NCBI GenBank assembly: GCA_033964015.1
Contig: CM066914.1
Coordinates: 19,751,023 to 19,815,022 of the forward strand
Length of the DNA: 64,000 nt
Source of the DNA: Scolanthus callimorphus
Lineage: Eukaryota; Cnidaria; Anthozoa; Actiniaria; Edwardsiidae
Direction of reading: 5' to 3'
The first letter of the stretch is position 1. Each line of letters begins with the position of its first letter. The notes under the pieces were generated by a model, which had not been told where the DNA came from, searched no databases, and saw only the letters and a program-made list of their open reading frames with translations. Shown here in pieces: positions 15,101-41,982 of this stretch. The translations under genes were made by a program, and so were the position numbers.

Positions 15101-18100
15101 TGCGAGCCCGGTTCACTGGCAAACATTGTGAGGTAAATATCAACGAGTGTGAGTCGGATCCCTGTAACAACATGGCTACCTGTGTCGACCAGGTGAATGC
15201 CTTTATGTGTGTTTGTCCCGCGGGATTTACGGGACCAACGTGTAATGGCAGTGTGGATGAGTGCGCCTCATCGCCGTGCGCAAATGGCGCGACTTGTGTT
15301 GACAACGTCAATGGGTATACATGTGTCTGCAGCGCAGGATATACAGGTCAACACTGTCAGGTGAGAACCAGAACGAATTGGGGCAGCAAATTGCAGTTAT
15401 TTTAGTACAGTAATTTCTGGTCGAAATAGTCTAAAGTGATGACGTCACAAAAACAAAATTTTCAATTTAGCACTATTTAGCTACACACCAAAATGAGGTG
15501 AATCGGTTGAAACGCGACCGAGATACGGCCCGCTGAATACATAATTTTCTTTAACAAATCACTGTATTTTTGGTTCAGTTCATAAAGTTATGAACTGAGT
15601 CCAAAATACAGTGATTTGTTAAAGAAAATTATGTATTGAGCGGGCCATAGCTCGGTCGCATTTCAACCGATTCACCTCATTTTTTGCATGCAACGTTCTT
15701 CGTTCTTTGGTCTTTCGTTATCCGTGGACTAAAATCTGGAATTTCAAATTTGTGACGTCATACTTTAGGACTCTACACTTTTTTTTTTATAAGATCCTTT
15801 TTTATAAGAACGTTCAGCCTGAAATTTACCCAAATTTTAAGAACATGCTAAGAACATGCCTGAGCCTCAGATACGAGCAAAATAGATTTATTTTCAGTGA
15901 TGCGATCTAAATCCAGAACCAAATGTGTTAATAATAACGACCTTCAATGTTGTAATTTATAAACTCTTAAATACTTCATTGGTATGTATCCTTCTATAAG
16001 ATCTATCATATTTCAACCTCCGACGTGTCTGAAATGTAAGAACATCCGTAAGAACATTTCCAGCCTCAAACTGCTCCAAAAATAAGAACGGCCCAGCCTC
16101 AACTGAAAATTAGACGTTCTTATAAAAAAACGAGTGTATATGTAAGGCCTATTAGAAGCTTCGTATATATTTCTCGCATTCACAACTTCAAGAGCCCGTG
16201 TCAGCCACTCGTTTGTTATTGTTTTCGTTCGATATTAGAATATTAGAATATATTAGAAGACGAATTACGTGTAGAAATCTCTAAATCTCTAACAAAGTTT
16301 TATGTTTCATTTACCAAATTCAATCAATAAAATTGCTCTATGTTCTCTAAATCAACCGATGGAAATGGATGCTTTCTCTGACTTGGTATGTTGCTACGCT
16401 GTCAAAATGGCGACTGATACAGGCTCTTTAACGGGGCCTCCTCACCCTGCTCATAATGCATTGTTTTGTTTAACATGATTGATTGCATCCGAAACTCTGA
16501 CTTAATGCAAAGGAATTCTACTATTATAAGTTTGTCTTGCGTATTAACGGCAAAATGCACTTCAAGCTTTTGGCAAGCACAAACGGGAAATGACTCTAAT
16601 TTTTGCCTTTTTATTCCCAAAAAGCCCCCTTGGAGAGCATTTCGGATCGCGCTGCTTTTCTCTGGAAGGTCTAAAATACAGCAGATTTTCCAGGCAGCTA
16701 ATGCGACAGCTTTGTCGGTCCCGCATCGGGAACCCAAACTTTTATCAATCCCGCTTCCCGATAAAACTGTCAAATCGCAGAATCAAGCCATATAGATAAA
16801 GCTTGTCCTGTACCAGAGCCTCGTACAGCATTGCCTAGAGGCTCCACAGGGAATTTCTGCAGAAACCCATCCATGGGAAAAGCTGAATTTCCCAAGGCAC
16901 TCGCACGGGAAGTGTTCGGAATTCACATGGATATCAATGGGAAATCCGAACACTTCCCATCCTTCTACCATGGGAAATTCAGCTTTTCCCATGAACGTGG
17001 ATGTTCTGATGCGTGGTTTCAATTATCCAGATCGAAATAAACGAGTGTGATTCGTTCCCATGCAAAAATAACGGCTTCTGTAAAGATGTGTTGAACGGAT
17101 ACGAATGCACTTGCGCACCTGGCTATACCGGACAAGACTGCCTGGTCGATATAGACGAGTGCGCCTCGACTCCGTGTCAGAACGGGGCTACCTGTGTTGA
17201 TGGCGCCAACGGGTTTACGTGTCAGTGCATGCCTGGCTATAATGGAACTTCATGTGAAAGCGAGATTGGTAAAGTATGAAGTATATTTCTCGTGCTTTGG
17301 GACTCGCCCGGTTAGATAAGCGTGATTTTGTGGGTTTAAAGAGCCCTTGTCAGCCACTCCTTTGTTATTGTTTTCAGTCGATATCAGACAACGAATTACG
17401 TGGAGAAATCTTGAAATAGTCTTCTAAAACAAAGTTTTATTATTCATTTATCGAATTCAATCGAAAATATTGCACTGCATCCCCTAAATCAGCTGATGGA
17501 AATGGAGGCTTTCTATCTCTCGGTATGTTGCTAGGCTGACAAAATGGAGGCTGACAGAGGCTCTTTAATATTGACCTCTATATCTACTGGGCTAAGCAAC
17601 GAGCCGCCCACCCTCCTAAAATGCGTTTGAACGGTATAGTTTGTCGTTTGCATTTTTTGTTTCAGTTTTGTTAATATGCTTTAAACGTTGCTGGGAAAAA
17701 TTGTGTTTCTTTTTTACACCAAATACTCTAACGCGTTTTTGTGTGAATCCATACACTGATAGTTTTCATCGAATCCGTATAAGTTTGAAAACGCTCTCGA
17801 AAGTGAATTAAAACGAATCCGTATACATATCGTTTTAGTGTGGACGGTCGAATCCGAATAAAAGTGAAACCGATAACATCAACTGTACCACTTAATTTGA
17901 TACTGTCCTTGCACGCGGCAACATCAAATAAAAACTAATGGCTTGTTTGGAGCTAAATCTTCCGTCCACACTAACACGCTGATCGTTTTCATCGAATCCG
18001 TGTAAGTTTGAAAACAAAATTTTTTTAAACGCGTTAGTGTGGACAGGGCCTCAGACATGATTGCAACTACTCACGACAATCATCTGAAATCTGCTGTATT

Positions 18101-21096
18101 CGAGTAAATGCGGTTTCCCCTCAGATGAGTGCGCCAGTTCTCCCTGTCAAAACCACGGCACATGTACGGACCTAGTGAATGGCTACAATTGTACATGTCG
18201 TAAGGGCTTCGATGGCACGAATTGTGGCCACGATATAGATGAGTGTGACCCCTCCCCATGTCTAAATGGTGGCCGTTGTGTGGACGCCTTGGACGTGTAT
18301 CTGTGTATTTGTCCGGGCGGATTTGAGGGAAAACACTGCGAAAAACGTAAGTACTGAATACATTTAGAACAATCCACTTATTTCTAAATCGTATCTTCAA
18401 GTTTTTCAAAACAAGAAGCCTAGTTATGGTTTAACAGAAAGAAATCATCGAGTGGGGGGCGGTATATGTAGCCGGGTTTTGGGGGGAGGGGAGACCATAT
18501 TTTTCGGTCGAGGATCCGATCGTCGGGAATTTTCAGTTTCATCCCTAAAAGATTCCAAAAAGGGCGTGGTAAAAAAATTTCCCTTAAAGATACCTATCAA
18601 GAAATTTCCGTCTTTGATTAAAATGCTGCCTTTTAATGTTGTCTAATTTATCGTCTTGTTATCAAGTAAAAGGTTTTTAAAGGCACCATAATGAGACAAA
18701 ACAATTTGACACTTTTTTCGGCCCCAAAAGATACCAATCTCCCTCAAATCTTATCGCAGATCAAGATTACCACTAAAAGAGACCAAAACCTTTGGATTTT
18801 AACTCCTAAAAGATACGACGATCATCCCAAAAAAGGGAATCCCCCCCGGGATATGTAGTGGCGAGTAGCCGTTGCTACACAACATGTAAACATGCGAAAT
18901 CGCTAAAGGTGATAATTGGTAAAGAAAAGACAAAGAAGAAAAGCCGGGACACAAAAAATGTTGCTTCGCAAGACAAGAAAGATTTCATTTTTCCAAGACA
19001 CACCACACGACACGGCACCTCGGGGAGACTTGCAGGACACAAATGTTACGCGCTACATGTGTCCTAGTTTAGCCAATACTTTTCATGGTTGTTTGGTTTC
19101 GCTTTGTTTCTGGCTTCGATCTTCAATCACTTGATGTCTCCTAAAACACTCATTGTTAAATCTGCTGTTCATGACACGGCACCTCGGGGAGACAATTGCA
19201 GGACACAAATGTTACGCGCTACATGTGTCCTAGTTTAGCCAATACTTTTCATGGTTGTTTGGTTTCGCTTTGTTTCTGGCTTCGATCTTCAATCGCTTGA
19301 TGCCTCCTAAAACACTCATTGTTAAATCTGCTGTTCATTTTTTTTAGCGTGTGACGAAGGCAAGTTTGGTCCTCGATGTGAGTACACCTGTCAATGTCAG
19401 AATGGTGCGAATTGTAGCAAATCGACTGGCCGCTGTACGTGTACCGCAGGGTGGCAGGGCCGATACTGTGATAAGCGTGAGTAGCAAGTCCCCACACCCC
19501 ACTCCCATGGAAAAAACGTATCTCGTCGAATAACACTAAAATTCGTTTCGTCATCGTTTCAACATATGCCTTCGTCTTCTACGCTTTACAAGCAATTTTG
19601 AGACACCTTCGTTTACGTATGCGTCGGTGGCTATTACCAGAGAAATCCCAGCGAGGTGACGAGCCGAGGAGCTCTGGGTACGAGAATGCTTGTCCTTGAT
19701 TTACATTTTCGGCTCAATCTGTATAAAGAACGCGCTATTGTGACATTGTTGCTAAAGTGGGTATACCTGGAATGGTCCATTATATCCAACCACAGCTTTT
19801 ATTAAGGCTATTCGAACTAAATAACGAACTAAATACTAAATAACGAATTTTCCAACGGACTGCATATTAGGTTTTAAACGAGAGAAAATGATCCCCAGAG
19901 AACGCAACCCCATGACCTAACTGAGTGGCAGCAGTTCTAAAAATAGATTCATTGCACGCGCATTCGAACTGTTTCCGTTGGTGTGAAGCACGCGCGTGTT
20001 GATGCAAGCAGCGTTGTCTGCGCGCGCTCTTATTTACCATGGCAAATCAGCCAATCATATTACGAGAACAGCAACAGTGCAGCGTCACGTAGCATGCTGG
20101 TCACGCATGCTTCCTCACAGTGATGTCTGTCGCTAGGACACGTCCAATCAGAAGGCGCCGCTAAAAATAGCTCCCTGTTCTAAAAATAGAAAGTGTCACG
20201 CTCTTCTGACACTGTCATGGAAAGAGATCCGTGTGTTGGGGTTGCGTTCTCTGGGGATCATTTTCTCTTGGTTTTAAAGCAGTCGACGAATGAATGAATG
20301 TTGTACGCCCGTTGCTATGACAATCAATAATCGCATACCTTTGCCATTTCAGCTTGCGATGAAGGCAGATACGGTTTCGGCTGCAGAGAATACTGCGAAT
20401 GTAAGAACAATGCCAAGTGTGATCACGTGACTGGGGCGTGTACCTGCCCGCAAGGCCTCACGGGACAGAATTGCGGGACAGGTAAGCCGAAACAACAAAA
20501 CTTGGACATCACCAAAATACATCAAATTTATCATGGCTGCCGATTTGATTAACTATTGTTTTTGCCTCACTAGCCTGGAGTTCGTGTGAAAAATCTTTTG
20601 TGGTTTCGTCTGAGCTCGAGGCTAGTATCGTAGTTATAATAGTTATTCAAATCGACAGCCATTAATTAATTTGGTGTATAGTATAGTATAGAACAAAGCA
20701 ATGCTTTTGGTAATCTCGTGAATATTTAAGAGTCTGGTGACGTCGTAATTAACGTCATATCACGTGATCAACTATCGCAGCTTTTCTTCGCCTGAAATTT
20801 TGTTTGAGTTTGGCTGTCTGCCGGAGTTTTCTCCTGAGATCAGAGTTTAATGACGTTATGTCACACAGCCATGTTGTTCTTTGATCAAATTGTCCAAGTT
20901 ACGTTGTTCAATGGAATTCGTAGTCGTAGAGGCTAAATAAACTGAACCGAACTGAATCCGAAAAAAAGACCTAGCATCTGCAATCGTTGCAGTTCCGACC
21001 TAACCTATTTGTTTTCTTCTCCCTTATTATTTTTGTACAGATATAACCACTGGTCCGGGATCAGGCGCAGATGCAGGGTCTCCTGACGATGAATAA
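4160..21096 (+). CDS. Gene A: secreted Asp/Gly-rich, TSP1 and giant EGF-array protein
   Basis: Ten coding exons: 4160-4313, 4848-5036, 6255-6389, 7949-9520, 10788-15360, 17031-17268, 18125-18346, 19348-19476, 20353-20481 and 21041-21096. All junctions are GT-AG and phases match (1-1 throughout except 0-0 at 15360/17031). The coding sum is 7,397 nt; with the one base missing near 15112 it is 7,398 nt, or 2,465 residues plus stop. Order: signal peptide, acidic/Gly stretch, TSP1-like module, then about 60 EGF modules, mostly the calcium-binding D-I/V-D/N-E-C type, and an acidic tail. No transmembrane segment is visible, so the product should be extracellular. EGF arrangement is Notch/fibropellin-like, but no Notch LNR or ankyrin modules are present. 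An extracellular-matrix, mucus or skeletal-matrix role is inference. Gene B downstream is a paralogue. An AG 11 nt before the ATG (tctcttcag) suggests a 5' UTR intron. Confidence 0.82.
4848..5036 (+). CDS. Gene A exon 2: TSP1-like module
   Basis: 189 nt, phase 1-1, acceptor gttttag and donor gtaagg. The start, AWGAWSRC, is a thrombospondin type 1 opening with the W..WS.C signature. A Cys-rich [14 protein letters not shown] tail resembles half an EGF module. Gene B exon 2 (198 nt) is the counterpart. Confidence 0.8.
5563..6210. mobile_element. Non-autonomous element with poly-G/poly-C flanks
   Basis: Terminal inverted repeats agggactgttcgttaatta (left, from 5564) and its complement ending near 6209 bound about 650 bp in gene A intron 2. 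Inside the left end are G runs at 5589-5644 (broken by one TC) and 5669-5700, with the terminal motif repeated between them. A C run at 6133-6162 sits just inside the right end. No coding capacity. Run lengths may be unreliable in the assembly. Confidence 0.7.
6255..6389 (+). CDS. Gene A exon 3: single EGF module
   Basis: 135 nt, phase 1-1. Encodes [19 protein letters not shown] and the rest of one calcium-binding EGF module ending CEIPP. It corresponds to gene B exon 4 at 27075-27218, which ends CQIPP at the same point. Confidence 0.85.
6413..6663. repeat. Two adjacent palindromes in gene A intron 3
   Basis: Palindrome 6413-6515 has about 43-bp arms beginning tagttactgaggcc. Palindrome 6526-6663 has about 50-bp arms beginning attacacggtggc. 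They lie about 10 bp apart and may be one composite foldback transposon. Confidence 0.7.
7217..7414. repeat. Foldback MITE in gene A intron 3
   Basis: Arms 7217-7270 and 7359-7414 are inverted complements (gcgtaatgttttcccatttc, then gaaatgggaaaacattacgc) around an 88-bp centre. No coding capacity. Confidence 0.7.
7949..9520 (+). CDS. Gene A exon 4: 14 EGF modules
   Basis: 1,572 nt, phase 1-1, acceptor attccag and donor gtaact. Fourteen EGF modules of about 38 residues; modules 2-14 open with N-V/I-N/D-E-C, and 3-13 are near-identical (DECKSRPC or DECKSHPC, then NGGHC). The C1-K-S-R/H-P-C2 segment fits the Notch O-glucose consensus C-x-S-x-P-C. Histidine replaces the Ser/Thr needed for O-fucose before C3 in most modules. 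DNA repeats every 114 bp. A 440-codon frame over the same DNA is a shadow. Confidence 0.88.
9858..10331. repeat. Diverged direct repeat in gene A intron 4
   Basis: Segments at 9858-9943 and 10238-10331 share tgggcaccccc followed by T-rich DNA and ending in acgacaagtt. Low similarity in between; probably remnants of one transposon family. Confidence 0.35.
10788..15360 (+). CDS. Gene A exon 5: 40-module EGF array with one frameshift
   Basis: 4,573 nt; acceptor cttgtag, donor gtgaga. First and last N/D-E-C cysteine codons are 39 x 114 nt apart after allowing one missing base, giving 40 modules. The typical unit is [23 protein letters not shown], then [11 protein letters not shown]. It has both Notch-type sites: O-glucose (C-S-S-S-P-C) and O-fucose (C-Q-N-G-G-T-C). 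NCT sequons recur in nearly every module. The frame is open from 10788 but contains no methionine, so ATG-based ORF callers miss it. Near 15112 the expected PGFTG codons have lost one T, giving a stop at 15134-15136; the EGF frame resumes in the next register to 15360. The antisense frame over this array is a by-product of the repeat. Confidence 0.85.
15428..15772. repeat. Long foldback element in gene A intron 5
   Basis: Inverted arms of about 150 bp: outer part gtctaaagtgatgacgtcac (15429 on) pairs with the end at 15751-15772, inner palindrome 15490-15683 carries ggtgaatcggttgaaacg and its complement. MITE-like, no coding capacity. Confidence 0.75.
16191..16427. mobile_element. TTAA-flanked MITE, copy 2
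   Basis: Same family as 637-863 in the opposite orientation: agagcccgtgtcagcc at the left end and ggctct at the right before TTAA at 16428-16431. The left flank is TTCA, one change from TTAA. Lies in gene A intron 5. Confidence 0.7.
16849..17002. mobile_element. Foldback MITE beside the exon 6 acceptor, copy 1
   Basis: Arms contain catgggaaaagctgaatttc and its complement. The element ends 28 bp before the acceptor of exon 6. A second copy lies at 21667-21832. Confidence 0.75.
17031..17268 (+). CDS. Gene A exon 6: two EGF modules
   Basis: 238 nt, phase 0 in, phase 1 out; acceptor attatccag, donor gtaaag. Encodes [11 protein letters not shown]... and [11 protein letters not shown].... It continues directly from the HCQ end of exon 5, so 15360/17031 is a phase-0 junction. 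Confidence 0.85.
17340..17564. mobile_element. TTAA-flanked MITE, copy 3
   Basis: Lies between TTAA at 17336-17339 and TTAA at 17565-17568 in gene A intron 6. Ends and interior match copy 2 in the same orientation, with one internal deletion. Confidence 0.72.
17720..18053. repeat. Probable MITE in gene A intron 6
   Basis: Ends with taacgcgttt near 17729 and aaacgcgttagtgtggac at 18028-18045. Internal cgaatccgt motifs recur in direct orientation. The boundaries are approximate. Confidence 0.45.
18125..18346 (+). CDS. Gene A exon 7: two EGF modules (222 nt)
   Basis: Phase 1-1; acceptor cccctcag, donor gtaagt. Encodes [14 protein letters not shown]... and [14 protein letters not shown]..., ending HCEK. 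Gene B exon 9 (32280-32501) is also exactly 222 nt, ends HCEK, and is the clear counterpart. Confidence 0.87.
19014..19338. repeat. Tandem duplication of the exon 8 3' splice region
   Basis: Two copies of about 162 bp (19014-19169 and 19176-19338) are nearly identical and contain acgcgctacatgtgtcctag and ctcattgttaaatctgctg. The second copy runs directly into the T-tract and AG used by exon 8. Part of the unit also matches the MITE at 27857-28109. Confidence 0.7.
19348..19476 (+). CDS. Gene A exon 8: MEGF-type EGF module (129 nt)
   Basis: Phase 1-1, 43 codons. Encodes [16 protein letters not shown]..., the C-x-x-G-x-Y/F-G-x-x-C pattern of laminin/MEGF-type EGF modules rather than the calcium-binding type upstream. 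Same length as gene A exon 9 and gene B exons 10-12. Confidence 0.83.
19872..20278. mobile_element. MITE with 38-bp terminal inverted repeats
   Basis: Left end gagaaaatgatccccagaga and its complement near 20265 frame about 400 bp in gene A intron 8. No coding capacity. Confidence 0.72.
20353..20481 (+). CDS. Gene A exon 9: MEGF-type EGF module (129 nt)
   Basis: Phase 1-1. Encodes [16 protein letters not shown]..., [11 protein letters not shown] and a NCGT end. Closest in wording to gene B exon 12, which also has KCDHVTGAC. Confidence 0.83.
21041..21096 (+). CDS. Gene A exon 10: acidic C-terminal tail
   Basis: Acceptor ttgtacag; encodes [18 protein letters not shown] then TAA at 21094-21096. 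No membrane or GPI signal. Gene B ends in a similar short exon starting DTDPGSSDGPEATD. Confidence 0.78.
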
Positions 21097-21167
21097 GTGG
21101 GGAATCTAGGATCCTGTGTCATCGAGGGGTTATAACATTAAGACATAGAGTGTAGTGGGTCTGGTGT

Positions 21168-21173
21168 ATTAAA
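21168..21173 (+). other. Possible polyadenylation signal ATTAAA for gene A
   Basis: Common variant hexamer 72 bp after the gene A stop codon. Confidence 0.4.
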
Positions 21174-21274
21174 TGGTATAAATGTGGGAGATGTTATTAA
21201 AATATGGTGTGCACTGCCTTTGCCGTCTCCATTGATAGGAACATCACATGCACGACCTTTTGATTTTGGCGCTT

Positions 21275-21440
21275 GCAGTTGCGGATCCAAGACTTGTAGA
21301 AAGAGGGGCCGGCATAGGGACCAATATAGAGCAAAATAGAGAAAGAGGGGCCGGCATAGGGACCAATATAGAGCAAAATAGAGAAACGCACGGGAAAATC
21401 TCCCGAAAAGGGAGGCCTCTCCCCTAAATCCGCCCTTGCT
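21275..21440. mobile_element. MITE with 'gcggatcca/taaatccgccc' ends, copy 1
   Basis: Ends gcggatccaa (21281) and taaatccgcccttg (21425-21438). It holds a 43-bp direct duplication (aaagaggggccggcataggg twice, 21300-21384). A copy with the same ends lies at 33687-33865. The ends recall hAT-type MITEs, by resemblance only. Confidence 0.55.
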
Positions 21441-21666
21441 TTGTGAATAGTCCTTTTCACAGATCCTCGCTCTGTTGTGATTGATTTGAAATTCTAGCCT
21501 GGAATCGGGTCCACCGTTGTCCCTTCTCTTTTTCCTTTACGCCATTTCTAAATTTTCGAAACACACAACAGCTGTAGTTGTTTCACAAAGACTCTTTCAC
21601 AAAGACTCTAAGCTAAGCTCTTGTTTCGCTCTGTTTTCGTCAATGGGCAATCTAACCTTCACTATC

Positions 21667-21832
21667 ACAGGGAATTTCTCTACACAGAAACCCATCCATG
21701 AGAAAAGCTGAATTTCCCAAGGCACACACATGGCCACGTGGATAGCCAATGGAAATCCAAGCACTTTCCCATTCTTCTACCATATGGGAAATTCAGCTTT
21801 TCCCATGGCTGGGTTTCTGCAGAAACTACCTG
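21667..21832. mobile_element. Foldback MITE, copy 2 of the 16849 family
   Basis: Shares gaatttctnnncagaaaccc ends and the aaaagctgaatttcccaagg arm with 16849-17002. Here the outer inverted ends are complete (cacaggg...cctgtg). Confidence 0.72.
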
Positions 21833-21920
21833 TGTATTTTTCTAATCCTTTTTTTGCTACGCTTGTCGTGTTGTTAACTAAAAGCTGGAATGTTGACCAT
21901 TAAAGAGTGCGCACTCATTA

Positions 21921-22140
21921 GCCGTATTCACACTAGAGACGGAAAACTCGTCTGAGACGAGTTTCTCGTCAGAAAGAGTTCCTGTCTTATGTCAATTCTA
22001 CTCAAAAACACATGCTTGTTATCTGTCTAAACTTTCTCCAAAAACGTTTTTTTCGCCCGTGATCACAGAAGAACAGGGAACCATATTCAAGGCGAGAAAC
22101 TCGTCTCAGACGGGAAACTCGTCTCTAGTGTGAATTCAGC
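21921..22140. mobile_element. MITE with 48-bp inverted ends between genes A and B
   Basis: Left cacactagagacggaaaact and right agacgggaaactcgtctcta regions are inverted complements; the arms hold repeated ctcgtct motifs. Confidence 0.7.
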
Positions 22141-23199
22141 TATTGTGTTGCTAATGTTGAGCAAGTTTTCGAGTTATAATTACAAGTTAAAAAGATTTCA
22201 GCAACAAAAGGAGTCTCTCGTTCCCTAAAATCCATTGTAAACAAACTTGCTGTCAATTTGTTTTTCGAGTTTCTCGCGTTTCTGCTTTTTGAAACAGAGC
22301 TCCATTGTTGCAATGTGCCAAGAAGGTACACAGTCAACTAAAATGATTTCTAATTGACTAAATAAAAAGTATTGATCCAGCTTTTTGGCCATTGTAAACA
22401 ATCATAGATACAAAAATAACTTTTTGGCATGCAAAACGAGTCATTTTATGTTAGATGCTCGAGAAGCTGAAAATTTTAATTTTCGACGCGCAAGGTTAGT
22501 ACTATTAAAGGGCAGGCAAATGCTTTTCAAAAATATTTTGTGCTCTGAAATGTTTGCCCCTGCGCGCCACGGAGAAAAAACTACCGTTTTCTAAAAGCTT
22601 AAAGTAGTATTGACCCAGCAGTTCTATTGTAGCTTTTAACACATTTAACTCAAACCTGACGGGATATGATTGGATAATTGATTGTGATGCGAACTGCAAG
22701 TCAGCTGTACTTTTCGATTACTTGCTAAAAGAAAGCTTATCACCAGAATCTGTTTACAGTGCCGAGGTGCCACTACGTTGTCTACCATTATCGCCAGGTA
22801 CGTACGTTTAAAACCTCGTTACGGACGTTTTACCAGCTAAGGGGGTCTTTGCGCTGTTCTCCAGTTTGGAAAAGGTCTTAAACCATGGTTGAGGCCCGTT
22901 AATAAATACTCAGTATCGTATCGTGGTATCAAACGTAAACACGGACGTTTTATGCGCCCCTCGTATATCACTAGCTTAAAGCTCTGTTGGTGTAAAATTG
23001 AACAGCCAGCCAGACCACCCAGTGAGATATCATCAAAATAGGATATCTTATTGCTACCCATACTTCCTTTCGGTCTGGGCACGTAGGCTTGAGAGGTTAC
23101 AGGGCCGACAACGATTGTTAAAATAGTTGTATTTTGATTACCTTGCAATCGACAGGCCTTCGGTAACGTGAATGTTGTGATTACAGGGTGTTGCTGACC

Positions 23200-40485
<17,286 letters not shown>

Positions 40486-40535
40486 CATACAAAGTAACAT
40501 GGCAGGGAAAAAATAGAATTCGTTTTGAATGCGTT

Positions 40536-40541
40536 AATAAA
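40536..40541 (+). other. Polyadenylation signal AATAAA for gene B
   Basis: Canonical hexamer 51 bp after the gene B stop. Confidence 0.6.
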
Positions 40542-41016
40542 TCACCGTTTACTCAACTTTGAGAATTCGAAAAATTAAAAGCATTCTCTTTTGAATTTTA
40601 ATGCCATTAAAATCATTGGTTATGAAAGGGGAATGTTGTTTCTAAAAGTATCATTGGTTATGAATGGGAATGTTGTTTCTTAAAGTACAATGCATTCCGT
40701 TGCGGCCCCCTTAAAATCACGACATGTTCTGAGCCTGTGGTCAATTCGACCAGCGGTTACCCAATCAACAACAGTGTATTGATTGGGCCAGCGGTTACCC
40801 AATCAACAGTGTATTCTTCAATTGACAAACGTGTGTTGTAGAAAATCATTCTCATATAAAATCAAAAGAACGCTTCGTATAGGACGCTGGATCCGAGAAA
40901 AGGAAGATTGAATAGTAATTTATTGTCGCTGTTTTTCAATACAAGCCAAGGTGCAATCAAATCGTTAAAATCCAGAACTGTCAAAAGACTCCAGAACTGA
41001 TATTCTGATTTTCACA

Positions 41017-41244
41017 ATGGCGAAAACTATCTTCAGTGTGTTCGAGGATGAGAATCATCCTGTGATGCGAGTGATGATCATTTCTACCATCCTAGTTGTC
41101 GGATTATTAATCATGAGTGATATAATACCATGGAGGTTGTTTGGAGTACGGACAAGACGGAGAAGCGACTCCAATGTTGTTCTTATTTCGCTGGCTATTG
41201 TTGCACTGTTTCTTGAATGGCTTACTTATTATTTGATGTTATAA
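41017..41244 (+). CDS. Possible small two-helix membrane protein
   Basis: An intact 75-codon ORF from ATG to TAA. It has two hydrophobic segments, VMIISTILVVGLLIMSDII (about residues 19-37) and VVLISLAIVALFLEWLTYYL (54-73), split by a basic loop VRTRRRSD. Composition is protein-like and the DNA is not repetitive. I do not recognise it. It could instead be the last exon of a longer gene or a chance frame. No splice or UTR evidence fixes it. Confidence 0.4.
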   Translation: MAKTIFSVFEDENHPVMRVMIISTILVVGLLIMSDIIPWRLFGVRTRRRSDSNVVLISLAIVALFLEWLTYYLML

Positions 41245-41747
41245 CAAGCAAGGATACTTAGACTTAATCGCTTTCATTACTGAATAAGAGGATTTTGAAA
41301 CGATCCGGTTGGTCATGGTTGGTGGGACAGATTTTATAGAAGTGAGGGGAGCTGAGGTACTAACTCATAATACCATGGCTGATATCCAATTATGGCAGTA
41401 TGACTGGTTTTGTATGACTTTAATTCAGAGGATACCAGAAGTACAAGAGTTTGGTTGGATGGGAGTATGAGGCAGATGGAGCTGCGAGAACTTGATAGAA
41501 TTTAGTTCTATTTTTATGCTTGGCACACACTAGCTGACTAGTTACATGAACTAGTCCAATGGAATTGCTTCAAGCAAGAGTAGTCTGTACTTCTGATTTT
41601 ATGTCCAAATTTTGGTAGCAGGGTACTGGTTGCAGGGAATTGGCAGTGTGTACAGTAAATTCCCTCATGAGGTCACACTAGGGGACTCATCCCTGACGCT
41701 GTGACTGGTCCCTTGGGTTTCTTCCCTAGATCTGTGCTGGCCTTTAA

Positions 41748-41982
41748 AGGGGCACTCGCACGCTTAATTTTTGTACAACCTGTCAAAAAATAAGTCTTAT
41801 TCTAATCACCAAAATACATTTAAGTTTATGGGGAATAAACAAAATAACAGTCCAGGTTTGTTAAATGACCTTTTAACTGTTAAATCAATACAAATCTGTA
41901 GCGTTGTTATCTATTATCAAGAGGATGGAATTGGATTGCGATTTGAATTATTTGCTTGTCAGGCAAGCGTGCGAGTGCCCCT
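41748..41982. mobile_element. TTAA-flanked MITE, second family
   Basis: About 23-bp inverted ends (aggggcactcgcacgctt and its complement) between TTAA at 41744-41747 and TTAA at 41983-41986. Unrelated in sequence to the 637-863 family. Confidence 0.7.
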
